Shown here: piece after piece, positions 63,679 to 64,000 of the stretch | How the letters are laid out: each line of letters begins with the position of its first letter | How positions within the stretch are numbered: position 1 is the stretch's first letter | Assembly: GCF_007830335.1 (NCBI RefSeq) | Contig: NZ_VLKU01000010.1 | Span: forward strand, 82,960-146,959 | Source of the DNA: Paracoccus sulfuroxidans | GTDB lineage: Bacteria; Pseudomonadota; Alphaproteobacteria; Rhodobacterales; Rhodobacteraceae | DNA length: 64,000 bases | Direction of reading: 5' to 3' | Notes under the pieces: generated by a model | What the model was told of the DNA's origin: nothing | What the model saw: the letters and a program-made list of their open reading frames with translations, nothing else | Database searches by the model: none | Translations under genes and position numbers: made by a program

Positions 63679-64000
63679 TCAGAGCTTTTCGGTCAGTTCC
63701 GGCACGGTGGTGAAGAGGTCACCCACGAGGCCGTAGTCGGCGATCTGGAAGATCGGGGCCTCTTCATCCTTGTTGATCGCGACGATGACTTTGGAGTCCT
63801 TCATCCCCGCGAGGTGCTGGATCGCGCCCGAGATGCCAATGGCGACATAAAGCTCGGGGGCGACGACCTTGCCAGTCTGCCCGACCTGCCAGTCGTTCGG
63901 GGCATAGCCCGAGTCGACCGCCGCGCGCGAGGCACCGACGGCGGCGCCGAGCTTGTCGGCCAGCGTCTCGATGATCGCGAAGTTCTCTTTCGAGGCCACG
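63679..64000 (-). CDS. etfA: Electron transfer flavoprotein alpha subunit (C-terminal part)
   Basis: The last 106 residues of ETF alpha; the rest lies beyond the window. It contains the FAD-binding domain: [50 protein letters not shown] and [23 protein letters not shown], which is very conserved. ETF takes electrons from acyl-CoA dehydrogenases, such as the one encoded at 36038, and passes them to ETF:quinone oxidoreductase. A good terminator follows. Confidence 0.95.
   Translation of the reverse strand, partial: VASKENFAIIETLADKLGAAVGASRAAVDSGYAPNDWQVGQTGKVVAPELYVAIGISGAIQHLAGMKDSKVIVAINKDEEAPIFQIADYGLVGDLFTTVPELTEKL

Overview
The window is high-GC, gene-dense DNA that fits an alphaproteobacterium of the Rhodobacterales, most likely Paracoccus or a close relative. 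The basis is the ETF-alpha C-terminus at the right edge (close to what I recall of the Paracoccus protein), the style of the RTX protein, the ZinT/ZigA pair and a polyamine-catecholate-type siderophore cluster. The genus is an inference. I saw no rRNA, tRNA, CRISPR array, transposase or phage gene.

Layout, left to right. (1) 1-4.2 kb, minus strand: a peptide-type ABC transporter (ATPase cut by the window edge, two permeases, and a binding-protein gene broken by an exact 14-bp tandem duplication), followed by a malate/lactate-type dehydrogenase. (2) 5.6-9.4 kb: an acyl-CoA synthetase and a divergent NimR/NimT-like regulator-exporter pair. (3) 9.5-17.8 kb: an iron-acquisition cluster with a TonB receptor, a free-standing VibH-like condensation protein, a DHB-AMP ligase, a discrete aryl carrier protein, and entA, entB, entC. 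With one lone condensation domain and no multimodular NRPS, the logical product is a catechol-capped polyamine. (4) 18.0-22.2 kb: an exported serine hydrolase, DsbD, and a membrane-anchored TlpA-like thioredoxin.

(5) 22.3-44.6 kb: 21 consecutive minus-strand genes forming one large uncharacterised catabolic cluster. It runs from a branched-chain-type ABC importer (livKHMGF) through a CoA transferase, enoyl-CoA hydratase, HMG-CoA-lyase-like enzyme, acyl-CoA dehydrogenase, MmgE/PrpD protein, metallo-beta-lactamase-fold hydrolase and LacI regulator. It then continues into a second set: old yellow enzyme, Asp/Glu-racemase-like protein, second MmgE/PrpD, second old yellow enzyme, acyl-CoA ligase, second MBL hydrolase, quinone-oxidoreductase-like MDR and two FAH-superfamily proteins. 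Several families occur twice. A LacI-type palindrome overlaps the promoter in front of livK. (6) 45.0-47.8 kb: an Lrp regulator and the mhpF-mhpE pair that ends meta-cleavage pathways.

(7) 47.9-53.7 kb: a seven-gene minus-strand operon joining an FMNH2-dependent DmoA/NtaA-type monooxygenase, two different flavin reductases, RibB, a single-domain riboflavin kinase, a SoxC-type molybdenum sulfite dehydrogenase and a cytochrome c. I read this as a self-contained organosulfur oxidation unit that carries its own FMN supply; it is the most interesting system in the window. A divergent gene for an unrecognised ten-helix membrane protein, a TetR regulator and an MFS transporter with a clear operator follow (54.2-57.5 kb). 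(8) 57.7-64 kb: a secreted-protein gene with a frameshift at its signal peptide, a large RTX calcium-binding protein, a Zur-type zinc-starvation pair (COG0523 GTPase and zinT) around a shared palindrome, and the 3' end of etfA with its terminator.
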